Below are positions 1-8,260 of a stretch of 64,000 nt of DNA, in pieces; position 1 is the first letter of the stretch, and every line of letters starts with the position of its first letter. The stretch comes from Ornithinimicrobium cavernae (GTDB taxonomy: Bacteria; Actinomycetota; Actinomycetes; Actinomycetales; Dermatophilaceae): assembly GCF_003121625.1 (NCBI RefSeq), contig NZ_QDDJ01000015.1:1-64000 (forward strand). The letters are read 5' to 3'. The notes below the pieces were generated by a model. It was not told where the DNA came from, searched no databases, and worked only from the letters and a program-made list of their open reading frames with translations. The position numbers and the translations under genes are program-made.

Positions 1-107
1 AGAGCGTGGGCAGCCGAATTGAGAGCGACCGACCCGGTCACCTAGGACCAAGCCTGGCCAGGCCCGCTCCTACCGTCAATGAAACACGTAGCCGATGTGC
101 GCGCGGC

Positions 108-332
108 CTATCGGTCCGTGGACCAGTCCGGTTGAGGCTCCGGGTCGAACGCACGGGCGGGGCATCCGGGATTGCGGCACGCCACGTCTGGGTCTGGCGA
201 CGAGCCTTCTAGCTCGTGCTCGAACTCGTAGTGGAAGCAACTCCAGTGCATGCGCTCGAACGTCTCGTAGTCACTCGCATGCCGAAGCACGGGTCGCTGG
301 CAGCGGACACAAGTCGGAGTTTGCTCGGGCAC
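108..332 (-). CDS. Small zinc-ribbon-like hypothetical protein
   Basis: A 74-residue protein starting at GTG 332. I do not recognise a named family. It has a CVRC pair near the N-terminus (about residues 8-11) and a CRNPGC pair (about 52-57), which together could form one four-cysteine zinc site, with an aromatic/His-rich middle (MHWSCFHYEFEHE). The composition looks like real protein rather than a GC-rich shadow frame. No clear Shine-Dalgarno precedes the GTG. It is divergent from the next gene. Function unknown. Confidence 0.5.
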   Translation of the reverse strand: MPEQTPTCVRCQRPVLRHASDYETFERMHWSCFHYEFEHELEGSSPDPDVACRNPGCPARAFDPEPQPDWSTDR

Positions 333-404
333 ATACGCATCATGCCGGAGGTTGGACGGGATTTGCCGGGACTACTGGCGACAGGGCGTGCGAGCATTGG
401 CCTC

Positions 405-836
405 GTGAACGAGTTGAGTTTCGTCGTCGCTGACATGGAAGGCAGCGTCGAACTCGTCCCAGTGGTTGACGGCGTTTCGCTGGCGCAGCTCGTCGGCGAC
501 TACGAGTCGGCCCATGGAATGACGCCGTCGGGTAGCTACGCCGGGCTGATTCCCGCGCACTTCAACTTCGGTGACCTAACGACCTACTACCTCGGACAGA
601 ACCAACGGCAGTGGCCAGGCACTGGCCGCATGTGGCTGCTCGGCTGCGACTGCGGCGAAGTTGGGTGCTGGCCCCTCGAGGTCACGACCACTATCGCGGG
701 TGGTCGAGTCACGTGGACAGACTTCCGGCAGCCGCACCGGCCCGATTGGGACTACGCAGCGTTCGGACCCTTCACTTTCGAGGAGAGCCAGTACAGGGCT
801 GCCGTCGCGGGTGCCGCCTCGGCCGCCTCGGCCTGA
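405..836 (+). CDS. Hypothetical protein with CDCGEVGC motif
   Basis: A soluble protein of about 143 residues with a normal amino-acid composition. It contains an SYAGLIPAHFNFGDL segment and the cysteine cluster CDCGEVGCWPL near residue 90, which may bind metal. The frame stays open upstream to 216, but that part overlaps the opposite-strand zinc-ribbon gene, so I prefer GTG 405 (or ATG 435); ATG 342 is also possible. No signal peptide or membrane segment is seen. The family is known to me only as a conserved hypothetical; I assign no function. Confidence 0.55.
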   Translation: MNELSFVVADMEGSVELVPVVDGVSLAQLVGDYESAHGMTPSGSYAGLIPAHFNFGDLTTYYLGQNQRQWPGTGRMWLLGCDCGEVGCWPLEVTTTIAGGRVTWTDFRQPHRPDWDYAAFGPFTFEESQYRAAVAGAASAASA

Positions 837-865
837 GTGCACTCATCTGCCGCCGACCGGTGGCA

Positions 866-1102
866 TCAGCAGAAAGGGACCGTTTCAGTGCCGCGGTCCC
901 CCAGCACCCAAACCTTCCGGCCGAGCAACTGCGTGAGGACCTGCTCGAGGCTCCGCAGATCGCCCATGAGCGGCAAGCACTCGGTCGGTACGACGAAGAT
1001 GCGCTCATCCTCGGAGTTCACCGGGAGAGTTCGCAGCGGCTCCTCATACCCCGCCAGAGCAAACGCCGCTCGCGTCGCTGCCACCTGACCGACACTCCAC
1101 AT
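866..1102 (-). CDS. Small hypothetical protein
   Basis: A 78-residue protein from ATG 1102; the same frame is closed by a stop about ten codons upstream (1133-1135). It reads as a genuine globular sequence (ERIFVVPTECLPLMGDL, then LGRKVWVLGD). An overlapping minus frame at 1018-1200 encodes AGDGFIVRIAFEACG just upstream, so an older, longer gene broken by a frameshift is possible. I do not recognise the family. The stretch from here to 1282 holds no other gene I can support. Confidence 0.4.
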   Translation of the reverse strand: MWSVGQVAATRAAFALAGYEEPLRTLPVNSEDERIFVVPTECLPLMGDLRSLEQVLTQLLGRKVWVLGDRGTETVPFC

Positions 1103-1282
1103 GCCTCGAAGGCTATGCGAACGATGAACCCGTCACCGGCCCTGGCCCGGAGCAAGCCGGGCTTGAGTGGCCGGAACTGCCGCTGCGGGAGTGCATGCAA
1201 CGGCTGCTGGTCCAGCAGGCGGCGGATGACGTGTCGGACGCCAGCCGACCCCGAATCAAGACGTCGAACCGATCAGGTGACC

Positions 1283-2569
1283 TCAGAGCAGTTGGGACAC
1301 CGTGTGGATCAACAGCCCGACGAGTCCACCGACGACCGTGCCGTTGATGCGGATGAACTGCAGGTCACGACCTACGTGCAGCTCGATCCGGTCCGCAGCG
1401 TCCCGGCCGTCCCAGCGCCCGATCGTGTGACTGATGACTGTGGTCAGCTCTGAGCCGTAGCGGGACACCAGCACAGCCGCCGCGTCCGCGCCCCAGGCGT
1501 CCAGACGGGCACGCAAGGTCGTGTCCGACACCATTCGCTCACCGAGGTCACCGAGCTCCTGGGCCAACCGGGTGCGGAGCTGGCCGAGCGGGTCGCCCAG
1601 CTGCTCGAGCAGCACGACCTTCACGGCGTCCCACACCGCCACGAGGCTGGGCGCGACCTGCGGGTGGTCGAGTAACCGCTCCTTGAGCCGCTCGGCGCTG
1701 GCCATGGTGTCGGCGTCGTGCTGCATGTCGCGGGCCAGGTCGGCGAGATAGGAGTCCAGGGCCTGGCGGATCCGGTGCTGCGGGTCACCGGCGACCTCCC
1801 GCGCCCAGGCGACGAGCTCGGAGTAGATGCGGCCGACCACCATGTCGTCGACCCAGCTCGGCGACCACCACGGGGCCCGGGCACCGATGATCCGTCGGAC
1901 GTCCTCGGGATGCGCGGCGAGCCAGGAGTGCAGCTCACGGAAGCCGATGTCCACGAGACCGTGGTGCGCCTGGTCGGCCACCACCTGCTCCAGCAGGTTT
2001 CCAGCCAGCGGGCTGAGCGGCTCGGAGCGGACCCGCGGCAGCAGGGTCACCTTGATGAACTCCTGCAGGTCCTCGCCCCCGACCCGCTCGAGGGCCTGCG
2101 CGGCCAGTGGTGAGGCCTCCTGGATCACCCGCTCGGCGTTGACCGGGTCACCGAGCCACTCCCCCAGGCGTCGGGTCACCTCGGCGTCGAGATACCTCTC
2201 GCGGATCGTCTGCTCGGTCAGGAAGTTCTCGGCGACGAACTGCTCGAGGCTGCGAGCCAGCATGTCCTTCCGTCGCGGGATGATCGCCGTGTGCGGGACC
2301 GGCAGCCCCAGCGGATGACGGAACAGCGCCGTCACCGCGAACCAGTCCGCGACGGCGCCGACCATGGCGGCCTCGGAGGCGGCGTTGACATAGCCCCACG
2401 CGCCCTCGCGGCCGTGGGTCAGGAGGAAGACGACTGCGGCCAGCACGAGCAGCCCGGTGGCCATCAGGCGCATCCGCCGCAGATTGGCTCTCCGGGCGGC
2501 GTCGCCCTCGCTGAGGAGGGATGGGCCGGGCCGGAACGCAGTCGCCGTCGCCGGGGGCACTGGTCTCAC
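1283..2569 (-). CDS. DUF445 family membrane protein (YjiN-like)
   Basis: A 428-residue DUF445 protein of unknown biochemical role, probably membrane-anchored. An N-terminal hydrophobic segment lies at about residues 34-53, followed by the family's conserved block (EAAMVGAVADWFAVTALFRH, then IPRRKDMLARSLEQFV), a long helical region, and a C-terminal hydrophobic tail (GLVGLLIHTV). Length is normal for the family. It starts at GTG 2569, which overlaps the stop of the upstream lipoprotein gene as GTGA, indicating translational coupling. Family assignment is confident; function is not known. Confidence 0.88.
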   Translation of the reverse strand: MRPVPPATATAFRPGPSLLSEGDAARRANLRRMRLMATGLLVLAAVVFLLTHGREGAWGYVNAASEAAMVGAVADWFAVTALFRHPLGLPVPHTAIIPRRKDMLARSLEQFVAENFLTEQTIRERYLDAEVTRRLGEWLGDPVNAERVIQEASPLAAQALERVGGEDLQEFIKVTLLPRVRSEPLSPLAGNLLEQVVADQAHHGLVDIGFRELHSWLAAHPEDVRRIIGARAPWWSPSWVDDMVVGRIYSELVAWAREVAGDPQHRIRQALDSYLADLARDMQHDADTMASAERLKERLLDHPQVAPSLVAVWDAVKVVLLEQLGDPLGQLRTRLAQELGDLGERMVSDTTLRARLDAWGADAAAVLVSRYGSELTTVISHTIGRWDGRDAADRIELHVGRDLQFIRINGTVVGGLVGLLIHTVSQLL

Positions 2570-3354
2570 TCCTCCCAGACGTGACGCGCGACGGCGGGAT
2601 CGGACCCGACGAAGACCAGCCGGTAGTCCGAGATGTCGCTGGTCGGGACGAGGAAGGCTGCCGTGCCTGACTCGACGTCACCCTCGTCGTAGACCATGAG
2701 GCCCCACAGGGTCGTGTCGGCCCAGGCGATGGCGCACTGGCTCCCCGAGGGGTCCAGCAGCACGAAGTCGGTGATCGAGGTGAAGCCCATGCCGCTGACG
2801 TGTCTGGCGGTGACCTCCGCCTCCCAGACGAGCGGCGGCTCCTCGGGCAGCCTGAAGTCGGTCTCCCGGATGGTTGGCTTGTCCACGACGACGCTGAAGC
2901 GGTCGCCGAGTGCGCTCTCGACCTCGACTGCATCGCCCCACCCGGCAGAGGCGGGCTGCCCGGCCTCGAAGGCCACCTCCTCCCGTGTGGAGCAACCGAT
3001 CGGGACGCCGCCACCCTCGGGCGGTGTCGGCCCGGTCGCCGCCGGTGGTTGGCTTGTTGGAGGAGCGGCGGCCGGGGGTGGCGGAGTCGTGGGAGCCGCG
3101 TCGCCGTGGTCCGAGGCCGTCGGTGCCTCAGTGGCCTCCGTGGTCGGTGTCTGCGTGGTGCCCGCGCTCTCGCGTGTGCGCACGGGCGGCTGGCTCGCCG
3201 TTGGCGTCTCTGGAGCTGCGGTGTGCTCCCCGAACCCCGGCGGCAGCGAGACCTGCTCGGTGTCGGGTGCCGCTCCGCCACAGGCCGTCAGCGTCAGGGC
3301 CAGCGTGGCAGCCGTTCCCAGTGCGCCGATTCGCGGCCATCGGGCTGTCCTCAT
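2566..3354 (-). CDS. Secreted lipoprotein with Pro/Thr-rich linker, unknown function
   Basis: A 262-residue predicted lipoprotein. The open frame continues upstream to 3603, but ATG 3354 is preceded by a good ribosome site (GGAAGGA, about 5 nt away) and begins a textbook lipoprotein signal peptide ending in the lipobox LTAC at about residue 24. A low-complexity linker rich in Pro, Thr and Ala (about residues 40-115) leads to a compact C-terminal domain of about 140 residues containing CSTREEVAFEAG and SDISDYRLVFVGSDP. The C-terminal domain may be a DUF4352-like immunoglobulin-type fold; that is a guess. It is coupled to the DUF445 gene downstream. Confidence 0.75.
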   Translation of the reverse strand: MRTARWPRIGALGTAATLALTLTACGGAAPDTEQVSLPPGFGEHTAAPETPTASQPPVRTRESAGTTQTPTTEATEAPTASDHGDAAPTTPPPPAAAPPTSQPPAATGPTPPEGGGVPIGCSTREEVAFEAGQPASAGWGDAVEVESALGDRFSVVVDKPTIRETDFRLPEEPPLVWEAEVTARHVSGMGFTSITDFVLLDPSGSQCAIAWADTTLWGLMVYDEGDVESGTAAFLVPTSDISDYRLVFVGSDPAVARHVWEE

Positions 3355-3517
3355 CAGCGTCCTTCCCCAGGGGCTCGCGCCCACTCCAGCACTGTCCGGC
3401 ATCAGGGTACGTCGCTGCTGCACCGTGCCCGACCTGGTCGACAGCCGCAACGCGTGCCGACACTGCCCGAGGTCGGTCGAAGCAGTAGGGAGGTGCGGTT
3501 GGGAATGCCGTCCTCCC

Positions 3518-3654
3518 GGGGACGTGACACTGCTCTGCCCCGGCGCACCAATGAGTCGACTGGAGCACCTCAAGACACCAATGAGTCGGCTGGTGCACCT
3601 CAAGACACCAATGAGTCGGCTGGTGCACGAGGCGACACCGATGTCACGTCTCCC
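3518..3654. repeat. Palindrome-bounded repeat element with three 30-bp tandem units
   Basis: Lies in the 375-bp gap between the TM0106 gene and the lipoprotein gene. Outer arms gacgtgaca (3521-3529) and tgtcacgtc (3642-3650) are perfect inverted repeats. Between them are three head-to-tail 30-bp units (3546-3575, 3576-3605, 3606-3635), each containing atgagtcgRctggWgcac, with the last unit diverging at its end. The right part resembles the hairpin at 53762-53807, so the two belong to one family. No protein in it is convincing. Confidence 0.75.
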
Positions 3655-3729
3655 ACGATCGACCAGGGGCAGGGGCGTGCGACCACACAGGTGTGGGGTG
3701 GTGGCCCACGCGGTGTGCGCGGTTGGTCG

Positions 3730-6700
3730 TCAGGCCACGCCCCGGTCGGACAGGTCGACCGATGCCTCGGCGAGGTCGACGAAGCGGCACAGGGCGTTGA
3801 CCAGGCGCAGCTGTTCGGGGGTGCTGACCGGCGACTCCAGCAGGGCGGGGCTGCCGACGACGATCGCGAGCGCCTTCGCGCGCGACACCGCGACGTTGAC
3901 CCGGTTGCTGTCGAGCAGGAAGCCCACGCCGCGGGGCGCGTCGTGCGCGCTGGAGCTGGCCATCGAGAAGATCACGACAGGTGCCTGCCGCCCCTGGAAC
4001 CTGTCGACCGTGCCGACCTGGATCCCCTCGGGCAGAGTCTCCTGCAGCAGCCTGACCTGGGCGTTGTAGGGCGAGACGACGAGGATGTCGGTCAGGCCGA
4101 TCGGGGAGACCTCCCCTGCGGCGTCGGTCCACGTGGTGTCGAGCAGCTCGTCGACCAGGGCGGCCACGGCCGCCGCCTCCTCCGCAGAGTCCGAGGCGTT
4201 GCCCTCGTGCACCACGGGGACCCAGCGCAACCCGGAGCCGTCCAACCCGGAGCCGTCCAACCCGGAGCCGTCCACACCGGAGCCGCTCAACCCGCTCAGG
4301 CCGTTGACCCGCTGGCGCTCCAGGCCCGGGACCGACTCGAGCCGCGAGGCGTAGGACAGGTCGGAGACGAACCGGGTGATCTCCGGGTGCATCCGATAGG
4401 TCCGGTCCAGGAAGATCCCGCGATCCGCAGCGATCGTGTCGGCCCCGTCGATCAGGTGCTCCAGCGCGGACCGGCCGGCGCCGTAGGGGTGTGTGCCCTG
4501 GGTGACCTGGGGCAGCTGCTGCGGGTCACCGAGCAGCACGATCCCGCGCGTGGCCGCCTGCGCCACAGCCAGCGCGTTCGCGAGCGCGAACTGCCCCGCC
4601 TCGTCGACGACCAGCACATCCACCGAGTCCGCCATGCCCTGCCGGGACCACAACCAGGCCGTGCCGCCGATCAGCGTCGCGCCCTCCTCGATCGCCTTCT
4701 CGATCTCCTTGTTGTCCCCGACGATCCGCACGGGACCGCTCTGGCCCGCTGGCACCATGCCCTTGCGCACGCCCGGCCGCCCCACCCCCTCGATGAGGTG
4801 CGTGATCACTGCGTGCGAGTTGGCGGTGATCCCGACGCGAAGCCCCGCGTCCAGGAGGTCGCGGATCAGCTTGGTGCCGGAGTAGCTCTTGCCCGACCCG
4901 GGCGGCCCCTGGACGGCCAGCACCTGCCGGTCCAGCGCACGACCCACGCGCCGGACCACGTCACCGGGCGCCTCGTCACCCACCGGCTCCATGCCGCTAG
5001 GCACCTGACCGGCGAGCAGTGCCGCCCCCAGGGTGTCCCGGCCCGCGAGGGTGTCCTGCGCCAGTCGCTTGAGTGAGTCCTGCAGCGCCTCGGCCCGCAC
5101 CACTCCACTGCTCACCAGACCGGTCGGGGAGGCCGGCTCCTTGCTCTTGCCCCGCCTGATGATGACGAAGCCACCCTCCGGGTCGATCTCCTGGACGGTG
5201 CCGACCGTGGTGTGGTCCCGGGCGTCGTCCACCTGCGCACCGACCCCGATCGCGGTCTCCTGCGGCGGGAACTCGTAGCGCCACAGCACGGACCGGGCGA
5301 TCGTGCCCACCTCGACGGGCGAGCCCAGACCACCCAGCGTCGCGGCCCGGTCCTCGACCAGCTCCTCGTCGCTCATCTCCGCCGTGCGGTAGTAGTCCCA
5401 CCATCCCTGCTTCTGCTCCCGCCGGTGGAAGCCGATGCAGCCCGCGAGCAGCTCCTGCCCGACCGCGACCAGGCGCTCGGCGATCGCGGTCTCCTCCTGC
5501 ATCGCCTCGCTGTCGGTGGCCTCGGCGCGCTCCTCGGGTGCCGGGCGCCCCAGGGTGGTCCCGAACAGCGCACCCGCCTCGTCCCGCCGCTCTTCCAGCC
5601 ACTCGTGCAGCGCCCACGTCGACCGCACGTCCTCGCGGTTGTAGTCGGCCAGCCGCTGCAGGATCGACTGGTCGGTGCGGCCCTGCGCCAGCCACCGCTC
5701 GTACTCCACCACGGAGGTGAGCGCGTCGGCGACCTCGTCGCCCACGCCGGTGCGGGTGTGGTCCCAGTAGAACGCCTCGAGCTTCTTGATCGAGTAGCTC
5801 GGCTTGCTGATCTGCAGGCTCTGCCGGACCACGGCGTAGAGGTCGATGAACCGCTCCCCGCGCAGCAGCATGTCCAGCTCGGTCTCGGCGGTCGCATACT
5901 GCTGCGCCATCCGCTTCAGGGCCGTCTGCTCGTAGGCCGCGTAGTGGTAGATGTGCATGCCCGGGAACTGCCGCCACCGCGCATCGAGCCAGGTCAGCAG
6001 GTCGCCGGTCAGCTGCTTCTCCTCGGCCCGGTCGTGCGCCCACCAGGCCAGGAACTCCTCGTCGCGGGTCCAGACGCCCGCGAGGTACTCCCGCCCGGCA
6101 CCGTCCTCGGCGAACGGGTCGCCCTCGAAGTCGAGATAGACGTCGCCCGGGTCGGGCTCGGGCAGCAGCTCGAGACCCTCACCGCTGCGCGGCGACAGCA
6201 GCTCGTATGCCGGCACACCGGTGTCCCGCTCGCTCACCTGGAGCCGGGCCTGGCTCCGGAGGCGGTCGCGGGTGCCGCTGCTCAGGACCCCGGTGAGCGC
6301 TTCGTCGCTGGCGCGGGCGAGTGCCGCGACGGTCGTGATGCCGGCGGCCTCGAGGCGCTCACGCTGGTCGGTGCGCAGCCCGGCCACCAGCACCAGGTCG
6401 TCACGGTCCTCCCACTCCTGCTCGCAGTGGGACTTCCAGCGGCACCGCCCGCAGTGGGGCACCTTGACCGACCGGGTCGGCGTGTCACCGGCCACGAAGC
6501 CCTCGAGCCGCTCCCGCGTGCGCCGAGCGTAGGACTCGACGTCGACCAGCCGCCACGGGTTCTCGGCACCGTCACCGGTCACCACGACCAGCTGCTCGGG
6601 CGCCACGCCCTGGATCCGCTCCAGGTGCTGGGCGTAGGACGCCATCTGCAGCAGCGCCGCCGTCTGCAGGTGCCGGGCCAGCTTGGTGTCGGCCACGTCG

Positions 6701-7092
6701 TAGGACCAGTCACCCAACCGGCTCGGGCGATCCACCCGGAGCAGGAAGTCGGCGTAGCCCACCCAGGTGTCGTCCCCGAAGGCGGCCTGGTAGATCACCT
6801 GCGCCCCGGCATACATGGCCTGCACGGTCGCCGCCTCCCGCTCGGCGACGGATCCGCGGTCGGGCACCTCCACCACGCTCAGACCCCGGGCCCTGAGCTC
6901 GGCGAGGTAACCCCGCTCGTGCGCCAGGCCCTTGTCGAAGATCATCTGCACCTGCTCGTCGAAGCCTCCCCCCGCGGGCACCTCCAGCTGCTCCCGGACC
7001 GCCCGGAGGTCGAGGGTCGTCGCGTGGGCACAGGCCAGGTGCGTGGTGAGGTCGGTGGCGCTGAGCCGCGGACGGCCGTCGATCAGGTGCAT
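3730..7092 (-). CDS. TM0106-family RecB-like nuclease / SF1 helicase fusion
   Basis: A 1120-residue multidomain DNA/RNA-processing protein. N-terminal Cas4/RecB-like nuclease: Cys21 pairs with CGRCRWKSHC (Cys214, 217, 223), typical of a 4Fe-4S cluster, with Asp115 and DTK (135-137) as the PD-(D/E)XK site. A YprB-like RNase H fold follows (DFEGD at 321-325, YNREDV at about 484-489). The C-terminal half is a UPF1-type SF1 helicase: Walker A GPPGSGKS (729-736), DEAG (about 830), GDPQQLPQ, TYRMHPE, and TVDRFQGRQ plus VAVSRAKA near the end. ATG 7092 (start of MHLIDGRPRL) is chosen over upstream in-frame codons because the family begins there. Biological role is not established. It is divergent from the alcohol dehydrogenase. 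Confidence 0.88.
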   Translation of the reverse strand: MHLIDGRPRLSATDLTTHLACAHATTLDLRAVREQLEVPAGGGFDEQVQMIFDKGLAHERGYLAELRARGLSVVEVPDRGSVAEREAATVQAMYAGAQVIYQAAFGDDTWVGYADFLLRVDRPSRLGDWSYDVADTKLARHLQTAALLQMASYAQHLERIQGVAPEQLVVVTGDGAENPWRLVDVESYARRTRERLEGFVAGDTPTRSVKVPHCGRCRWKSHCEQEWEDRDDLVLVAGLRTDQRERLEAAGITTVAALARASDEALTGVLSSGTRDRLRSQARLQVSERDTGVPAYELLSPRSGEGLELLPEPDPGDVYLDFEGDPFAEDGAGREYLAGVWTRDEEFLAWWAHDRAEEKQLTGDLLTWLDARWRQFPGMHIYHYAAYEQTALKRMAQQYATAETELDMLLRGERFIDLYAVVRQSLQISKPSYSIKKLEAFYWDHTRTGVGDEVADALTSVVEYERWLAQGRTDQSILQRLADYNREDVRSTWALHEWLEERRDEAGALFGTTLGRPAPEERAEATDSEAMQEETAIAERLVAVGQELLAGCIGFHRREQKQGWWDYYRTAEMSDEELVEDRAATLGGLGSPVEVGTIARSVLWRYEFPPQETAIGVGAQVDDARDHTTVGTVQEIDPEGGFVIIRRGKSKEPASPTGLVSSGVVRAEALQDSLKRLAQDTLAGRDTLGAALLAGQVPSGMEPVGDEAPGDVVRRVGRALDRQVLAVQGPPGSGKSYSGTKLIRDLLDAGLRVGITANSHAVITHLIEGVGRPGVRKGMVPAGQSGPVRIVGDNKEIEKAIEEGATLIGGTAWLWSRQGMADSVDVLVVDEAGQFALANALAVAQAATRGIVLLGDPQQLPQVTQGTHPYGAGRSALEHLIDGADTIAADRGIFLDRTYRMHPEITRFVSDLSYASRLESVPGLERQRVNGLSGLSGSGVDGSGLDGSGLDGSGLRWVPVVHEGNASDSAEEAAAVAALVDELLDTTWTDAAGEVSPIGLTDILVVSPYNAQVRLLQETLPEGIQVGTVDRFQGRQAPVVIFSMASSSAHDAPRGVGFLLDSNRVNVAVSRAKALAIVVGSPALLESPVSTPEQLRLVNALCRFVDLAEASVDLSDRGVA
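4229..4288 (-). repeat. In-frame 15-bp tandem repeat (about four copies)
   Basis: Three exact copies of aacccggagccgtcc (4229-4273) plus a fourth diverged copy lie inside the helicase gene. Read on the minus strand they encode repeats of Gly-Leu/Val-Asp-Gly-Ser around residues 935-955, a flexible insertion between the TYRMHPE motif and the C-terminal helicase motifs. The unit is a multiple of three, so copy changes would alter only loop length. Confidence 0.85.
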
Positions 7093-7156
7093 GGCCTCAC
7101 CATCGCACGGGACACCGACAGGCCGGCCGGGTGACTGCCGTGCCACGATGAGGCCC

Positions 7157-8257
7157 ATGAGAGCAGTCGTGTGGGACGGACCTGGCACACCGATGACGGT
7201 CGAGGAGGTGCCCGTGCCGCGCCCTGGGCCGGGCGAGGCCCTGGTGCGGGTCGCCGCCACCGGCGTCTGTCACACGGACCTGCACGTGATCAAGGGCGAG
7301 GTCGCCTTCCCGGCACCCGGCGTCCTGGGACACGAGATCTCCGGGCACGTCGAGGAGCTCGGCGAGGGCGTCTCCGGCCTGGCGGTCGGTGACCGGGTCG
7401 TCGGGGCCTTCATCATGCCGTGCGGCACCTGCCACCAGTGCGAGGCCGGGCGGGACGACCTGTGCGAGCCCTTCTTTGCGCAGAACCGTCTGCGCGGCAA
7501 CCTCTTTGACGGCACGTCGCGGCTCACCCGGGGCGACGGGTCACGGCTGTCGATGTACTCCATGGCGGGGCTCGCGGAGTATGCCGTGGTGCCGGTGACC
7601 GCCCTCACTCCCCTGCCCGACGGGTTGCCCCTGGAGGAGTCCGCGGTGCTCGGCTGCGCCGCGTTCACCGCGTACGGCGCCCTCGCCCGTGCCGGCGGCG
7701 AGCTAACGGGCCGCTCGGTCGCGGTCGTCGCCGTCGGTGGGGTCGGCTCCAGCATCATCCAGTTCGCCCGGCACCTCGGCGCGGACCCGATCATCGCGGT
7801 CGACGTGGACGACGCCAAGCTCGAGGTCGCGCGCGACCTCGGCGCGACCGTCACCGTCAACTCGACCACGACCGACGCCCGCGAGGCGGTGCTGGAGGCC
7901 ACCGGCGGAGCCGGCGTCGACCTGGCGCTGGAGGTCATCGGCCGGCCGGAGACCGTGGAGCTCGGCCTGTCCCTGCTGCGCGAGGGCGGCCAGCTCGTGG
8001 TCGTCGGCATCGCCGCCGGCGCGACGACGGCAGCCATCCCGATCACCGGCATGGTCCGGCGTGGCCTGACGATCACCGGCTCGTTCGGCGCGCGCACCCG
8101 CCGCGACCTGCCCGAGGTCGTGCGGCTGGCGGCCGAGGGCGCCTTCGACGTGCGCCGGGCGGTCACCCGACGCTTCACCCTCGACGAGGCGCCGGCGGCC
8201 TACGACCTGCTGGACGCCGGGCAGATCCGGGGACGCTCGATCGTCGTCATGGGCTGA
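7157..8257 (+). CDS. Zinc-dependent alcohol dehydrogenase family protein
   Basis: A 366-residue medium-chain dehydrogenase. The catalytic-zinc region is visible (GVCHTDLHVIKG, then GHEISGHVEELG) and a structural-zinc-like cysteine group follows (CGTCHQCEAGRDDLC). The Rossmann motif is AVGGVGSS, followed by VDVDDAKLEVARDLGA, the NAD(H) type. Substrate cannot be read from sequence. ATG 7157 is preferred; ATG 7148, three codons upstream, is in frame. It ends three bases from the convergent transporter gene, so it is not part of that operon, although the operon's catabolic theme leaves a link possible. Confidence 0.85.
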   Translation: MRAVVWDGPGTPMTVEEVPVPRPGPGEALVRVAATGVCHTDLHVIKGEVAFPAPGVLGHEISGHVEELGEGVSGLAVGDRVVGAFIMPCGTCHQCEAGRDDLCEPFFAQNRLRGNLFDGTSRLTRGDGSRLSMYSMAGLAEYAVVPVTALTPLPDGLPLEESAVLGCAAFTAYGALARAGGELTGRSVAVVAVGGVGSSIIQFARHLGADPIIAVDVDDAKLEVARDLGATVTVNSTTTDAREAVLEATGGAGVDLALEVIGRPETVELGLSLLREGGQLVVVGIAAGATTAAIPITGMVRRGLTITGSFGARTRRDLPEVVRLAAEGAFDVRRAVTRRFTLDEAPAAYDLLDAGQIRGRSIVVMG

Positions 8258-8260
8258 CGC

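Noticed and set aside
611-1453. Long plus-strand open frame
   Set aside because: Arg/Pro-rich composition, overlaps two better-supported genes and the end of the DUF445 gene; typical GC-driven open frame.
2148-3281. 377-codon minus frame overlapping DUF445 and lipoprotein genes
   Set aside because: Arg/Ser/Pro-rich alternate frame; both real genes in this interval have clear domains and coupled starts.
3355-3603. N-terminal extension of the lipoprotein through the repeat element
   Set aside because: The extension is low-complexity repeat translation; the signal peptide and ribosome site support ATG 3354.
3546-3635. Three 30-bp direct repeats as a mini CRISPR array
   Set aside because: The repeats abut with no spacers, and there are no cas genes; it is a tandem duplication within a palindromic element.
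2800-5076. 758-codon plus-strand frame
   Set aside because: Antisense to the helicase and lipoprotein genes, highly Arg/Gly/Asp-biased, no domain; a shadow of the minus-strand genes.
5212-7134. 640-codon plus-strand frame
   Set aside because: Antisense shadow of the TM0106 gene; composition is Leu/Arg/His-rich without motifs.
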